Shown here one piece after another: positions 1 to 15,200 of a DNA stretch of 64,000 nt. The stretch spans positions 372,001 through 436,000 of the forward strand of contig NW_026570269.1 of the NCBI RefSeq assembly GCF_019649055.1, in the 5' to 3' direction. The notes below the pieces were generated by a model. That model searched no databases, was not told the DNA's origin, and worked only from the letters and a program-made list of their open reading frames with translations. The translations under genes were made by a program, and so were the position numbers. Origin of the DNA: Paramacrobiotus metropolitanus. Lineage: Eukaryota; Tardigrada; Eutardigrada; Parachela; Macrobiotidae. How positions within the stretch are numbered: the stretch's first letter is position 1; each line of letters opens with the position of its first letter.

Positions 1-77
1 ATTTAACACATTACTTATTATATTTAATTACACCGATTAATGAGCCCTAAATTAAAATCTAGACTACTTTGGAGGAT

Positions 78-1316
<1,239 letters not shown>

Positions 1317-4300
1317 TTTCGTGAGTGTGAAACGGTGGAAAGTGGAAATCAAAACAGAAATCTATCCCGACGATAGTTTCATCGCCCCAAAATAACTACA
1401 GTCTACAGATAAGAACCACTATTCAGTATTATTTAAAATTCATAAAAAAGTGTAACATGCTGTACCAAACGGAAAACGAATTTATCTATAAATGTCGAAA
1501 CCTGAAAATTATAAAATCTGGAAAAAAATTGCCTAAATAATGGGTGAGATCTCAACGCAGTTATCGGGTATCTCATATCTGTGCTAGTGTGCTTACTACT
1601 CGCACTGTATTGCATTTCCGTGTCCGGTGGTCCACACTGCAGCACCTCGAATCCGCACGATAAACCCCCCTATGCGATCGTTACGTGGTTCTTTGGAGTT
1701 TTAAGCTAGTTTTGGCTTTTCCGACTGCGCGACAGCGCGAGCGTCGTATTTAGGTAGTATTTATTTTTACAGTAGTCTGTCTCTGTTTGAAATTTAAATT
1801 TTGCTGATAAGTTTCGAGATTCTGCCAGGATCGATATTTGCGCTTTGAGAAATTTTTTTAGGATTGCTCAAGAAATATGTATACTGTGACCAACAGAGTA
1901 TAAACTCATAACCATAGCGGCAGGTAATCATAAGTAATTTACAGTATATAGTATAGGTAGGTACGGTAAGTCTGTAAGGCCTTGTCCCGAATTCGAAGCG
2001 AATCTCGCTATGGTACGGTTGCTCCACCGCACGAGGTGGCTGTATGCAGTGGCCACGCCTACAGATACGGTACGCGAAGCCACCTCGCGAGGTGGAGTTG
2101 CTGTATCGCAACGAGATTCGCTTCGAATTCGGGACGAGGCCTAAGATAGGTACGATATGGTTTAGGTATACGACTACGGTGTGTAACACCAGAATGAATT
2201 GGTCAGGCGAATTGGTTCCGGAAACCGCACCGGAAACCGATCAGGCGATGTTCCGACTACGTTTTTCGTCACGTATACGGAAACCATAAACCCACGCGAA
2301 CATATATATTGGACTTAAAAATGGTGTTACTGCGTACCCACGCATATGCAGAGCGCTATACGACTGTGGGTGTACGTGTAAGCACTTTATGAAGCCCACT
2401 GTAATTACTTTTCATTCTTTTGTCTAAACTGGGAGAAGCATACTAGCGTGCGTTAGACCGACTTATCGTGTAAATTGATTTAATTCATTGAAAACAATCT
2501 TTTTTATTTTGTGCTGCCAGTTTTGAATTCTATAAATTAGCCCAAGCATCAATATAAATTTCTCCTAAAAAGGCGTATGTATTACTTCCTATAACGAACA
2601 TGTATTTGTAATGTAAATTTTCGTAAGGGACGTTGACATTCCTACTTCAAGGTTGTCGTCTGTATAGACCAAGTGAGGTCACACGGGATAACCGGGATGA
2701 TGTACAGGTGCATTCCGTAACAGATGGACATCCGTGTTTGCGTTTTGGATGAATTACAGAAGGCCTTAATTTGCTGAATTCCGATCGAATATTTACGATG
2801 TTAGCTTGTTCAGCACACTTGTACCGCGTACTGCAGATGCGCCGCCATGAGCCGATGATGAGCGTCCGAGAATTTTGTTGAGTAACCGAATTTAAGAACG
2901 ATAAAACTTCCAGAGAAATGGAAAATAACTAATAAAGCCATTTGTTATTCGCCTTAGCATTGTCGGAATTCTTAAAGTACCCACGTGCGAGAACTGTACA
3001 ATACAACCAGAATAACTTAATCGTTAATAATTCCGGCATTTGCTTGTTTTTCGAAGCTGGCTGATGACGAACATGTTGTACAGTACGCGATCTATTAAGT
3101 ACTGTATCTGTACTAGTACTACTGTATTAATTGTACCGTTTGCCTGTCTGCTGGCTAGCATGTATGTATGTGCAATAAATTATTTTAATATTCGTGCAGT
3201 AAGTATTAATATTCGTTCAATATTGCACATTAATCGTACAATACAGAGTACTGACTTGCACGGCAGCATGACGGGAAGCGGCTAGGTAATAAAATGGAAA
3301 AATCTTGTACAGTACTGTACTTGAAGGTTGAAATTTTAAACCTTTATAGCCAGTCGGGATTCGGAACAGCAAGAAATCTTTGATTGGCAAAAGAAAAGGA
3401 ATTGTGGGCACAGGTTTAGATGGCGCACGATGACCTGTGCAAATTTGGAGCAATTCGCGATTTCTCAACGCACGTACAGAGTATTTGAACGCACAGATCG
3501 AACATGCATACTTACAACTCTTGCAACGAGCTTTTCAGTGATTAACCTACACACTACTAGCGACACGGCGTGTTAAACGGTTTTCTGTTCAGATCGAGCA
3601 GGTGACATATAGGAATGAGGAACAGAAACCCAGTGCCACGATGGTTTGTTTACAACTTATTCAATGCACCATATAACGTATATAACTATTGAACATATCC
3701 TTATTGCCATCAATCGACACCGATAACAGTCTGCCAAAAATAAAGTCAAATACGAAAAAAACTTACAGGTAGCTGGACGTACGCGTGTCCAGGGTTGTTT
3801 ACATTTTCTACGTATGTAACGCAAGCTGCAGGTAAAAGGTGACCTTTGGCGCACTCGAATTATATAATATCAGCTATGCAGCTGGCGTCTAAGCAATATT
3901 CGGCAATCATTTACATTCCCTTTGATAACTGGGGAATCAAAGTAGAACTGGACTCTACCTGTACAACGTTTCAGGATTCTGAAATCACGAGCAAGTTCGC
4001 TTTATATGCATGTGGCGTCGATGCTAAATACGCCATTATCAGCTTTACATCCCCTATTTCACTAATTTTTTGGTAAAAGTTTCTGTTTTTTGCAGCAGGA
4101 GGCGCTGTATTTCGGGATAAATCAGTTTTCCAAAGATAGAAACGTCCAACTCGTCTAAATCCATGGTTCAGCGGAAACAGGCTTACAAGGGGTCTCAATT
4201 AGGCGCACAAGTTTGATAAATGTTGTGCACCTCGCCTCGTACTGCATAACAGAACTACAACATGATTTGACAAAAGAGATCCAAAACAGACCTAACAGTT

Positions 4301-6573
4301 TTAAAAAATACACGAAAAGGTCAGCTCATTCAAAGCGACCGGTTAGCATAAGCATGAACATTATTGTAATTTGTAAATTCGAAGGTTAAATTTGAAAATT
4401 TGTAATGTCTTACATTGTTAGTATACTCTTCACATATAGATGTACATAGTTCGGCCCAGCGCTGAACTGAAGACGCTACTTAGATTTGGTTTTAAAGCTG
4501 GCGCTTTAAAATTATTTTTACAAGATTTGTGTAATCTTGGACCACGGCAACAAGAGCGGTTTTTGCTGCATTTGCTTCCTTCACTGTGGGTTACATTCGA
4601 AGGAATGACTTTAAGTGCAAACAAAGAATTTTTACCTTACAGCGTTTCCGAATTTAAGTTTATTGATAGCTTTGCATATCCATGTTGCATTCATAAAACA
4701 TTCCTATCATCTCGTCTGTCGATAAGTATTTGTACGGTACATAGGCAAAGCTAATTCATTGCACGATTTGGTGTGTACAAAGTAGCTACCGAATATTGGT
4801 GCGGCTTTCGTTCCATTAGATGCAGAGCATCTGCTGTTGCTATTATTGCTCAATTAACAAGCGCTCGTTTTGGTCATGTGTGAATTATTAACATCACAAA
4901 AATACACAAGAGGAATTCCAGATACCTAGTTTGTTAGTTGTGTAGATGATTGTACTCTGTAAATAAATTCTATATAGTATACAGATATGTCTACAGACTA
5001 CAGCCAAAAGGCCTATCGTATGTAATCTACTTGTTGGCATCACTAAATCATTTTCGTACAGTTCGCCGAAACAGTACAACCGGATGAATCCTATATAAAA
5101 TTTTTCGGCACAGACGCGTCAAAGATCAGAGTCAAAATTCATAGTCTAATCTGAAAGTAGTACAACTTGCCAAAAACCGGTCGTTATCCAGATTGGCAAA
5201 GATTGCTTAGATAATTATGAATATTTCTTTTTATATGCCGCAGATGAAGTATTGAATTATTGTTTTATAAGCAGTTGTAATGGCAGCGTGCATACACTCG
5301 TATTTCACGTCGTCTTCGGAAAATTTTTTCTGCACTATAAAATCATCTGCCTTTTATCTCGTTATAAGATACACTAATGTTTGAAGTTCTATATTTCTTG
5401 TACAAATGTAAGACGAATGCTATAAGCATGATGAGAATCCAGACAAATTGTTTCACAAAAATACCAGTTTGTGTACTGAATAGAAGCAGATTAAAATGGT
5501 CAAAAATATTTTATTTGCGGAATGCAAACAAGGGAAATACTGACGAAAACCCTGGCGCGAATATAAAATTCCCGGCTCGCTACGGAACACTTGTATAAAC
5601 ACTGCACAATACGTCCAAAAAAATAACGCCCAAAATGATCAAAAGTTTCAGCATTCGCCCCCCAAAGCCACACACAAAACCCAACATATAATAAAACTAT
5701 ATGTTTCGAGTCAAACAACATCATAAATGCATCCTTGGTCAAACAAAAAACACGGTCAGCAGTCGAATCACAACTGAGAAGAAGAAAAAAGCCGAGAACA
5801 CCGATCAGGATACGAAAAATTATAATAACCCAAAAACCACAATCCATACATAAACAATTATGTATATATTTATATAGCAGACCGCAACGTCGGATTAGGA
5901 GAAGCGCAGCCTTGTCGTTCCATGTATAAGAGCACAGTAGAAGAAGAAAATGAGATCGGCTTTGCGTGTACTGCAACGGAATGCTTTGGTAATCAACAAA
6001 CCGCTGCAGCGGGAGCACGCCGGTTATCCGCAAAAAAAGGAAGGAAAGGTCATTAACATCACACACTTACAGTCGGTCGGAAGAGTCGACCATGACTGTG
6101 TCTGAGCAGGCGAGAGCAGCAAATTCCAGATGAGAATTTACTGGGACTGGCGCGGTGAGCGGCAATAATCGATGACAGCAAATTCAGACTGGATGATAAA
6201 TCACCGGAAACCGACCATACAGTTATTTAAAAACACGTCATTCTGATACTGGAAGAAGCTCAACTGGTGATTTCTATATGAGCCCCATTAATCTGCTTCA
6301 GCTGGTTGTAAGAGCTGATTGCACCGTAGGAATTGTCCATTTATATCATTACACACATCCAGCCACGGTAGCATAGGTACACGATGTGGTCACGATACAC
6401 TTTGAAAGGTCAGTGGGGATGGATGGCTGGAGTTAAACAGGAAGTCCAACAGGGAAGAAGTACGATGAATCCCAGATGTGTTTGTTGGTATAAAGAATCC
6501 ATGGGATCCGTATTCAGAGAAGGGATTACAAGTAGCGTTTAAACGTAATTTGGAGAGATCAATTTGGTATCAT
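1317..6573. other. Intergenic spacer, no supported gene
   Basis: This AT-rich stretch of about 5.2 kb lies between TVP23 and the activin-like gene, both on the minus strand. Apart from the hairpin at 1977-2142 I find no exon chain with matching phases and no recognisable domain. The GC-rich patch near 1660-1760 just upstream of the TVP23 start is a plausible promoter region. Confidence 0.5.
1977..2142. repeat. Foldback hairpin, about 166 bp
   Basis: The left arm starts at 1977 and the right arm ends at 2142. The outer 31 bases (1977-2007 and 2112-2142) are complementary with one mismatch and contain the palindromic core cgaattcgaagcg. The inner parts of the arms (to about 2041 and from about 2077) still pair imperfectly through ccacctcg/cgaggtgg blocks, leaving a loop of about 35 bases. 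No coding role is visible. It could be a miniature inverted-repeat element or a structured RNA. Confidence 0.8.
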
Positions 6574-9500
6574 TTATGCACACCCGCACGATTCAACGGA
6601 CATGTTCGGTAAGATGCTTTTGTGTACTGCTCCATCTACAAGTACACCTTTTCGTTATGAATTTAAGTAATTACAAGATAAAATAAAATATATCGTGACG
6701 CTCACCACCATCGTAAAACAATAGCGAAAGACCGGACATTCGAGTAGGCGCACAGCAACTGGTTGGTGGATCTACGCGGGCTTTCGTGGCTAAATTGTCT
6801 GAATGGCTCTGCAATAAAATGCAAACTGTGAATACGCCAAACTAGAATTCCATACCGTAAAACGATAAAATAATTACTGCGTCTGTCAACGAAAACTTAG
6901 TTCTCAACGTAGCATTGTGACAGCTGCAAATCTGTATCCAAATTCTTAAATGCGCCAGCTTTCAGCTACATTCCTTAAAACTTCCTTTAGCCTTGGGCGT
7001 TTTATTTAGCTGACTTAGATATTCATTAAACATTGTATGTACTATGTACTACACGAAGTTGTAGGGATATTGCAGAAACATCACCAAAAGTAACCCAACC
7101 ACAGTAAAAAATATTACCCGACTAGACTGATAACTATCGTAAACTAAACATGAAAATTAGAACATCTACATTTCCGCTATGCGCGATAACTATACAGAAG
7201 GCTATTAGCGTTATTATTGAAACGTCTATAAAGCTTATCTGTATCTTACCTGGACGACAGCCGTGTGTGCAAATGTCGGCAAATTGATGACCCCGGAGCC
7301 ACCGCACTGGCCTTTGCAGTAGTTAGCCATATAGCCCCTGTAAAGAGCGCCAAAAATAGCTTGTTAATACATTGTGGCGCGATCGGCGATCAGTGGTAAA
7401 GAAAATCTCCGTCTAAAAAGGACACCGGCCGCACAGCAGACAACATTAAGTGGTCAGTCTACCCGCCAGACGGCCAGTTGCGTATGTTTTATCGGACGAA
7501 ATGTAAATACCAGACGAGTAGCTTATCCGATCTTATAATAGACTCCGCCAATATATACTAGACATTCCACCGTCCGATTTTCCTGTCTCTAGCGGTAGCG
7601 CTAGATGCTTATGGTAGGTCACAAATGTTTCCGTTAAGGTAGCTGAGCTGATTGTTATCGATAAACGATATCGCACGCGCATTTTCAACACCCGAGTCGA
7701 AAATTATCCGACTCCCCCCGCCGCCCGGTTGACCATCATCAAAATGGGACGCGTGCCGCTGCTTTGATTTTCATAGCAGATAAAGTAGCTATGCGTTGTT
7801 AGAAATAGATATATACATTAATTTTGTCCTGCATTGCTTGCCACATGCAAAATTTCGCCAAATTGGCAATTACTTATTTGATTTGCAACCTTGCTTTGTG
7901 CGTTAAAGATAGTTATAAATCATTCATGGTGTAACACTAATCATTCATCAACTACTAATCAGCATTGCAAATTTTGTTTAGTAAGCTTATTTAATATGAC
8001 CAGTCGAATCCTTAAGCGAAGGCTCTCAAAATGCTAGCCTAATTAAGTACAGATTTTGGCTTAATATCCGGCCGACGCCGTCCCCGGATTGTTTTTAATA
8101 TAGCGAGGAATTCTTTGGAGTATTTAGTTATAATTAACCGGCGTCTGTTTGCTCGGATAAACGAACTGTCCAGCTGATTAGCTGATTGTGAGACTTACCG
8201 TGGCTCCAAGATCCAGCTATCCCATCCGATATCGGTAAAATTGATGTATAAACTGCAAATAGAACCCGCTGATTAATCTACCGGCTCCTCTCAGTCAACA
8301 GACAACCCCCCAACGCAATCGCCACGCGCCGACTCGTCAGGAGTAACGCGGCTGATCAAACAATTAATTACATTACGCTGGAGACACTGCCATCTTAATT
8401 ACACACAAGCGCATACCTTTCGCGGCAGCAGTGAAGGGATCCTTGTTGGCACTGGATACCCCGTCGATTCCGATGAGACTTCTTATTTTCTGCGCAAAAA
8501 TACAAGCGCCATCAATAAAAACACGAGCAGTTTCTCAGTAAACGAGATATTTTTATTCGGCAATAGTGTGCTAATTACTTTCAGACTGGCTGCGTTAATT
8601 AATTATATGCAATGTACAGTAACAGCTATAAATAAAAGAGTACACATGTTTATGTATATATGCAATCCAGGACATTATATATGTAGGTCTTTATACTGCT
8701 TGTAACGGCAATGACCTGAGTGGTCGATGCAGGGTTTTTTTTTGCAAATTGCCCTATCTCGTGATGCAGCCAAAAGATAACCGTTAGTGTAATTTCTCAC
8801 AGTATTACGGAAAAATCTAGAAATCATCTGGAAGGAATACAAAGTTCTATGATCGGTCACCGATGGGTGGAAGAATTTTACGGTACATGCCGTGCACTGA
8901 CATAGACAAGACAAATAACATTTAGCAACACTTTGACCGATTACATTTTTCAGGACGCGTTATAAAATCTTTTATGTAACTCATCGTTACTGCGATTCGA
9001 CAAAAAATTCACGGCAGCTATGTATATCCAACGGAGCAAATTATGTTAAGTATGCAAATGAACTGACAATGGGGTTTGGGATATTCAATGCTCCTTACAC
9101 ATTGTAGAGAGGAAAAAACCAGAAGCAATTCTTTTAGAAATTATGCAAACTAAACTGAACTGGGATATCTTTTAATTACCAGATTACAGAAAAAAATTGC
9201 GGGAGCCAGATGTAAGTAATTGTAAAAGGTCCTGCATACCGGTATTGATGACGAGAAAGGGCACATAGTCGCCATCGGCGGATATGAGTGTATGAATGTC
9301 GCTGTGGCAGTTGTCGCAGGAAACCTGCACCACATTTGTGTTGGGGTTGGGGGCAACACGTGATGGCCGGATGATCCAGCGTGCCACCATGTCCTTTACG
9401 TGTACCGACTGCCATCCTGCAAAGCGTGATCCATTTTATGCGGAAATGCGTTTTCTGACAACATATAATTACATGCGTAAGATCTACACAAACACAGGCA

Positions 9501-12222
9501 GAAGGTTGCCAACAATAATAACATCGCTACTGTTCGCATTAATTTTGGTACAGCTTGGGTGGACAAAATTATACATAAAAACAATCGCATATAGGTACAT
9601 TTTAATTTTTGCCGGCGCTTTGCTTTTATTTGCAACTAATGTGTAACTTTTGTATTCCCGTCTAAACATTACTGATGGAATTCGATTTCTTTAAAATATT
9701 TGTTTAATTTCAACCTTGTACAAGCAAATGCCATTTACAATTAAAATTATGCCATTTACAAATGCCATTTACAATTCCATTAGCAAATGCCATTTAGCAA
9801 ATGCCATTTACAATTCTTTAAAATTATACAGAACTGTCGAAATTGTCAATATAATTGTAGTTATTGATTCCCAAACCTTCTTTTGAAGCGTCCAGATTGT
9901 AAACGCCCAGACCGTAGTCCTGGTCGTTTGTTCGGTCTTTTATCCCAAAAACGTGCTTGCTTCCGGGATACTTCACGTGCACGTAAAGTTCCGCCGAATG
10001 TACGGACTTTTTATATAATATTTGCGGCATTGTGAATGTTAGACATGAGACCGATGATCCTCCTTTTCCCAGGCATTTTGTAACTCCTGAAATGGAATAA
10101 TTTGTAAATGATAAATTGTTTTGGCTTTCTACAGTAAACACTATTATACTACTCAAAAGTTTTTTACTTTATATCTCGTGCTCGCCGGCGTAAAACATTC
10201 ATCTTGTCCAAATATGCGCCGGTGAGAGAAAATACTTATCTTGAGCCTAGATAAATGGTTAACTCTAAACCTAGAGTAGGTACAAATAGAGATGTTAAAC
10301 GTTATTGAAGCCCGCAGCTTCCTTGGATTTTTATTCAACTCCTACAAGGTTCACATATTTTCTTGAACAATTTGTTATTATTATGGGTTAACCGTTTACA
10401 CTGCATTAGGAAACGTTGTCGTAAGTATTATTTGTTATCATTATGGGTTATTAATTTATTGACATAACGTTTTCGGTTACAGAACATGTACAGAAGAAAC
10501 AATAGTTTTTCATTTTCTGCGCAGAAACTTGCAAGATCGTGGTTTCACGATAAAAACTGGAAATCTGTGTCCAGTCAGTGCAAAGTTCACGTGATCTCCG
10601 GCGAAAGCATACCAGCATCGTACCATGATTTCCCTGTAAAACGCAACTTGGAAATGACCAGTTTTACTGGAGAGTGGCGGCTTCGACCAGGGATTTTTCT
10701 CATCAGTACTGTTCCGACTTACGGACTTTAAAAGGCAGAAATGAGCTGGATTATATCTCGCGATTACGGAAGAAGGGTATCAAATTCCAGCCCAGGACTG
10801 CGCAGCTTCGATGTAGCGCTGCGCAATACGTATAAAGTGAAGGTGCCATATTCGTCTATAGTGAATAATCGCGAAAAGAAAATACACATACATGCCGCCA
10901 TCGATAGCAGCGCAGCGGTAGCGCGCTGCTCTTATTATGAATGCCAAAGGTCATCTGTAAAAAGCGCGTTTGAACGTTCCTAGCTAGCATCAGATAAGGT
11001 CACAGCAACTGCTGATTGAACAGATCCGATAAGCTTGTCCACTCTATATGCGCTCTATACTGTGGTTGGTTTTCCGTTTTATTACCAGGAGCTATTAACG
11101 TTACCGCTACGGGGTTTAAACGGCGGCTGGTAGACAAAAATGGATCACGTAATGTACCCGTTTATAATCGGGTACAAACCGTTCGTTTATAATTCTGTCG
11201 CGAAAGAGATTTTTTTGTCGCGATCTCTTTCTTTTCACGTTTGACCCAGATAAGAATTTGTGGAGAAGGATGGCGATCTATCAAAAAATTTATGATTCAC
11301 AACAAACCCAAACATATCAAATTTCTAGACGCTACTAGAAAACGTCATTGTTCGTGCGGCGTGTGACACACGGATATCGCACGCAATGGTGAGAAGCCAC
11401 ACCCCGCATATATGAATACAACTTTGAGGAAACGAGTTCAAGCTGGACTGTAGAGTTTTGCATGCGACCAGGTACAAAATACACGTTCTGGCCGTCTTCA
11501 ACGTTCTTGGTACTTGTTTTCTACCCTCGATTTTCTGCGAAGCAACTTTGCACACAGAAAGTGTTTACTGTCCAAACGAAGACATACGAAATTTCGTAAC
11601 GTAGTGTTTTACAAATTTTTGCTAAAGCAAATTAAACCAAATGCTGATTACACAAGGTGATTTACGCACTTGCAGTGTTACACTTGTAATTTGTATAAAA
11701 CTTTACAAAATGCATTTGAAAAACTGGTTTTTGCAAATCGTGCAAGAATTTCTGAATCGTGCAAGAATTTCTGTGCAAGAATTTTATAACATGCAGCAAT
11801 GACCGGAAGCACCTTGCAACAGATGCAGGAAGTTGCAGGAAAAGACACTAATGCCGATTGTACCAAACATATGCTTTCTTACCTGGATCGGCAAAAATCA
11901 TCGTTGGACCTTCTTTTGCGTAAAACTCTTCCATTCCATAATCCTCCTCCACAGGACTGGCTTCATCGGCATACATGGACATCATCACGTCATTAGGCAG
12001 TTTTCTTGGCAGTTGACGTCGCGAATTGACAACATTGGGCGGTCTGTCTAGTCTGAGTTTGTTGAGAATACGCTGTTTGACCACTTCGATGCGTTTGCGT
12101 TCCAGTTCTTTATCATCAAAATGAGCATTACTGCATGTCCGGCAGGGCAGGACACTGCGCAGGCAAGCCAGAAAAAAAATATAGATAACGAAAGATTGCT
12201 GAGTTACCACACGGCAGTTCAT
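6574..12222 (-). CDS. Activin/TGF-beta-like secreted ligand
   Basis: Secreted dimeric growth factor precursor of the activin/TGF-beta class, expected to act through type I/II receptor kinases and Smads. Eight exons join in phase: 12222-11883, 10086-9877, 9416-9240, 8489-8417, 8252-8199, 7337-7250, 6808-6706 and 6635-6574 (368 aa). A signal peptide is followed by CRTC and the prodomain block KQRILNKLRL. The prodomain continues with SAELYVHVKYPG, WQSVHVKDMVARWI and VQVSCDNCHSD. A furin-type site, RNRR before GIQC, opens a mature region of about 116 residues carrying GSLHCCRE, TDIGWDSWI, GYMANYCKGQC, SCCAPTRMSGLSLLFYDG and the terminal MSVESCGCA. The mature part has nine cysteines, with the extra N-terminal cysteine and CC pair typical of activins and TGF-betas rather than seven-cysteine BMPs. 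The mature domain is cut into five exons. I cannot place it among activin, myostatin and maverick subtypes. Confidence 0.93.
9727..9812. repeat. Short tandem repeat in an intron
   Basis: Four to five degenerate copies of a unit around caaatgccatttacaatt lie in the intron between exons 2 and 3 of the activin-like gene. This appears to be a simple intronic minisatellite. Confidence 0.75.
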
Positions 12223-15200
12223 TTTTGCAATGGGATGCGGTTTTTTCTTTTATTTACGGCAAACGGTATAAGGTCATCATCGGCAAACGGCGGTGGCGCT
12301 GGACAAAATACCGGGGAAGCGAAGAGACGCTAACAAATATGTTCATCAAAACGGTCATAAATATGGGAGTCAAACTGATGAGAGGAAAGATGGTCTGCTG
12401 CGCTGGGAATATAAACGACTTTAGAGATTAATTAATTTATGCAGTGGACACTTGCTGCTGTCGGGGGGTACGCTCAACGTTCGAAGGAAAGACGTTCTAA
12501 GAGATCGCACAAACACACTCACGCACACGAAGGAAAAAGTGCAGAAATGTAATTGCAGCGGAAAGAGAAAGATTGGAAGTAGTAAGGCGATTATGCTGGC
12601 CGACGAAGGTATAAATCAGCTGTGGTTAAGGACGGGCACACATCACACACACGTATCGGCGCCGGTCGGTATTATACATCGCACCTGGCTGCTGATTGGC
12701 TGCAGGAGGGAGGGACTTTGGGACGCTGGCCCAACCGGCTGAACCTTGACCGTTTGATCCGCCGGCAAAATCGTCACACTCCGCCGGTGTACCGTTATTG
12801 GCCATTTACCATGCAAGACGCAAAGAAATAAATGAACGGATACATTTTGCCGCGCATTTTCCCTGCCCCGGCAAAAACAGCGCGAGTTGTGCCGTTTTTG
12901 GTTGGCACAATCTTCGAGGGCTTTTTTCTACGGACAACTGCACGATTTAAGGTTGGTTCACGTAACAGAGCATTACAAGTTTATGATGGAACGATAGGCT
13001 TGCAACGATAAAGACGGTTGTTCTAAACGTGCAAGACAGCAAGTGGTGCTGCTAAAGAAATCGGAGTAGTCGGAAAAGTGTGATAGGCAAAACTGTTTGC
13101 TTAATGTTCCAAGGCCATGAACATTGTACATTCGCATCGTTGATTAATGTCCACGCATGCTCAGGGTCTGAGTCTCCTGGATGTAACACAAGGACAAACG
13201 GAAGCGCACAGAAAACATGCACGGAGTCTGCTCTAGGCACTTTATAATGCTGGCCGGTGGAATTTCCGGGATCGATTTTAATTCGTTATCGCGGTTTGCA
13301 GGATGTCCAATCCTGAATCGGAGAAATGACGTAGTCGTCACGATAATGTCCTAGTGCAGTCACAAGTCCAAGAAATAAATTTTCGAACATATTTAACTTG
13401 AATAAGACGTCAATACAGTAGAAATGGGGATGATTATACGATTGTTGTACAAATACAGTAATTTGTTTAATATACAAGACGTAGCAAATGGATGGACATC
13501 TGCGTAAAGTTACTCCAAAGGACAACAACCGTAGCTGCTTGGTAAACACAGCTTCCCAGCGATAAAAACGTTTTATTATTACGACGCATTAAGATGCACT
13601 GATGGCAAACTGCATTTTCTTCATGTGAACAATTATTTTCAGCAAAACAACAGTGGCGCTTACAGGATATTGCTGTATCTGTACACTACACTTTTCTCAA
13701 AGCAACACTTCCCGTTGGCTGTTACTTTGTAGAATTAGGTACTTAGTACTTACATGTACCATACTTACGAGTTCCAAACACTTATGGTCAGCTGAATAAC
13801 CTATAAAATCTGAAAAATCGATGATAAAAATCATAAATTTATCTATAAAATTCAGGCTGTTGGGATTACGGTTATTTATCCGTTTGGACTTTTTGAACAA
13901 AATATGCGGTAATATTGCTTTGACATATTAATTTAATTGATTAAAATCAAGCACATTACAGTCATAATATTATAATTAAATTAATACGGTAGGCAGCATT
14001 GCTTTAAACTGGATACGTGCATATTAAAAACGAAATTAATGCTGCAGCTGACGTCAAGCATGACTTGTAAAAGTGTAAAGGTCGTCAACTTGTACCGGAA
14101 AGTATCGAAAACGTTTGGAAGACTGCCGATCACAGTGGACAGCGGACACCGTTTAATTTGAGAAATGTGGGATACCGTTTAGATGTGCCAGATCTCACTG
14201 CGACTGCATACGAACAGAAGTACTTACAGTTTAAGTATAGATATACATTGTTAATAAGTACCGCACTTAAATACACCACTACACGCTTGGCGCTTGCCCA
14301 TCTGTAATATCTAATCACGCTCACTGCCTAGACGGTAATCAGCTGATAGGAATTTTTACTAGTTTGATCGCTGACGGATGATAAATGCGAAATTAATTTC
14401 TTGATATGTAGATAAAAGACCGGCATGCCGCCAGCCGTGGGGCAGGAGTGGACATTACCGTACAACGGAGCGCAGAAACATCCACAGCAGGGCTGACAGC
14501 AGAATAATTCCATCAGCTGTTTCGCTTTTTGGCTTTAAAATTCACTTGTTATCTATCAACTTTCATCTCTTAACAGCTGATTTGTGCAGTACTCCGTAAT
14601 CTGTATGCTTGCGGTGAACTACAAATAATATGTACTCTTAAGTTTTTCTGAGTTGTTTAAGAGTTTTGGCCCGGTACATAGCGCTAAAATCGTGTACATT
14701 GACGGGCATATTCGCTTTCGCGCACTTTCAAACACCTTTTTGGGTTGCTTTTTGACATTTTGTAGCCAAATGATTGGTGTACATAGGCGTGAAATCCGTT
14801 TTCGCGCGCAACATCCGGTTGCTGAGTTATGAGGGTAACAAAATTCCAAAAAGTTTAAACGCATTCAAGTGTACCAAAAGTCTCATTATGGACCGATCCC
14901 TTTCAAATTTTGCGCGTAAATGCACATAACCATGAAGATCGTTTTGACACGGATCCACTGTTCTAGCATTTTTTTCAAATTTTAAAATGAATTTCAAAAA
15001 TTTTAAAATTCATTTTAAAATTTCAAAAAAATCGTGGAAGTCTGGATCCGTGTCAAAACGATCTTCATGGTCATGTGCATTTACGCGCAAAATTTGAAAG
15101 GATCGGTCCATAATGAATGCATTTAAACTTTGAATTTTGTTACCCACCTCTTTCGCAACCGGATGTTGCGCGCGCAAACGGTTTTCTCACCTAGGTATAC

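Noticed and set aside
4440-4754. 104-codon plus-strand ORF
   Set aside because: Part of it looks codon-like, but there is no signal, domain or splice chain, so I leave it unannotated.
5500-6066. 188-codon minus-strand ORF
   Set aside because: Composition is Cys/Leu/Phe-rich as expected from translated AT-rich spacer; no domain, signal peptide logic or splice support.
10486-10983. Two adjacent plus-strand ORFs of about 80 codons
   Set aside because: They lie inside the first intron of the activin-like gene on the opposite strand, have no domain, and are separated by a stop; likely chance.
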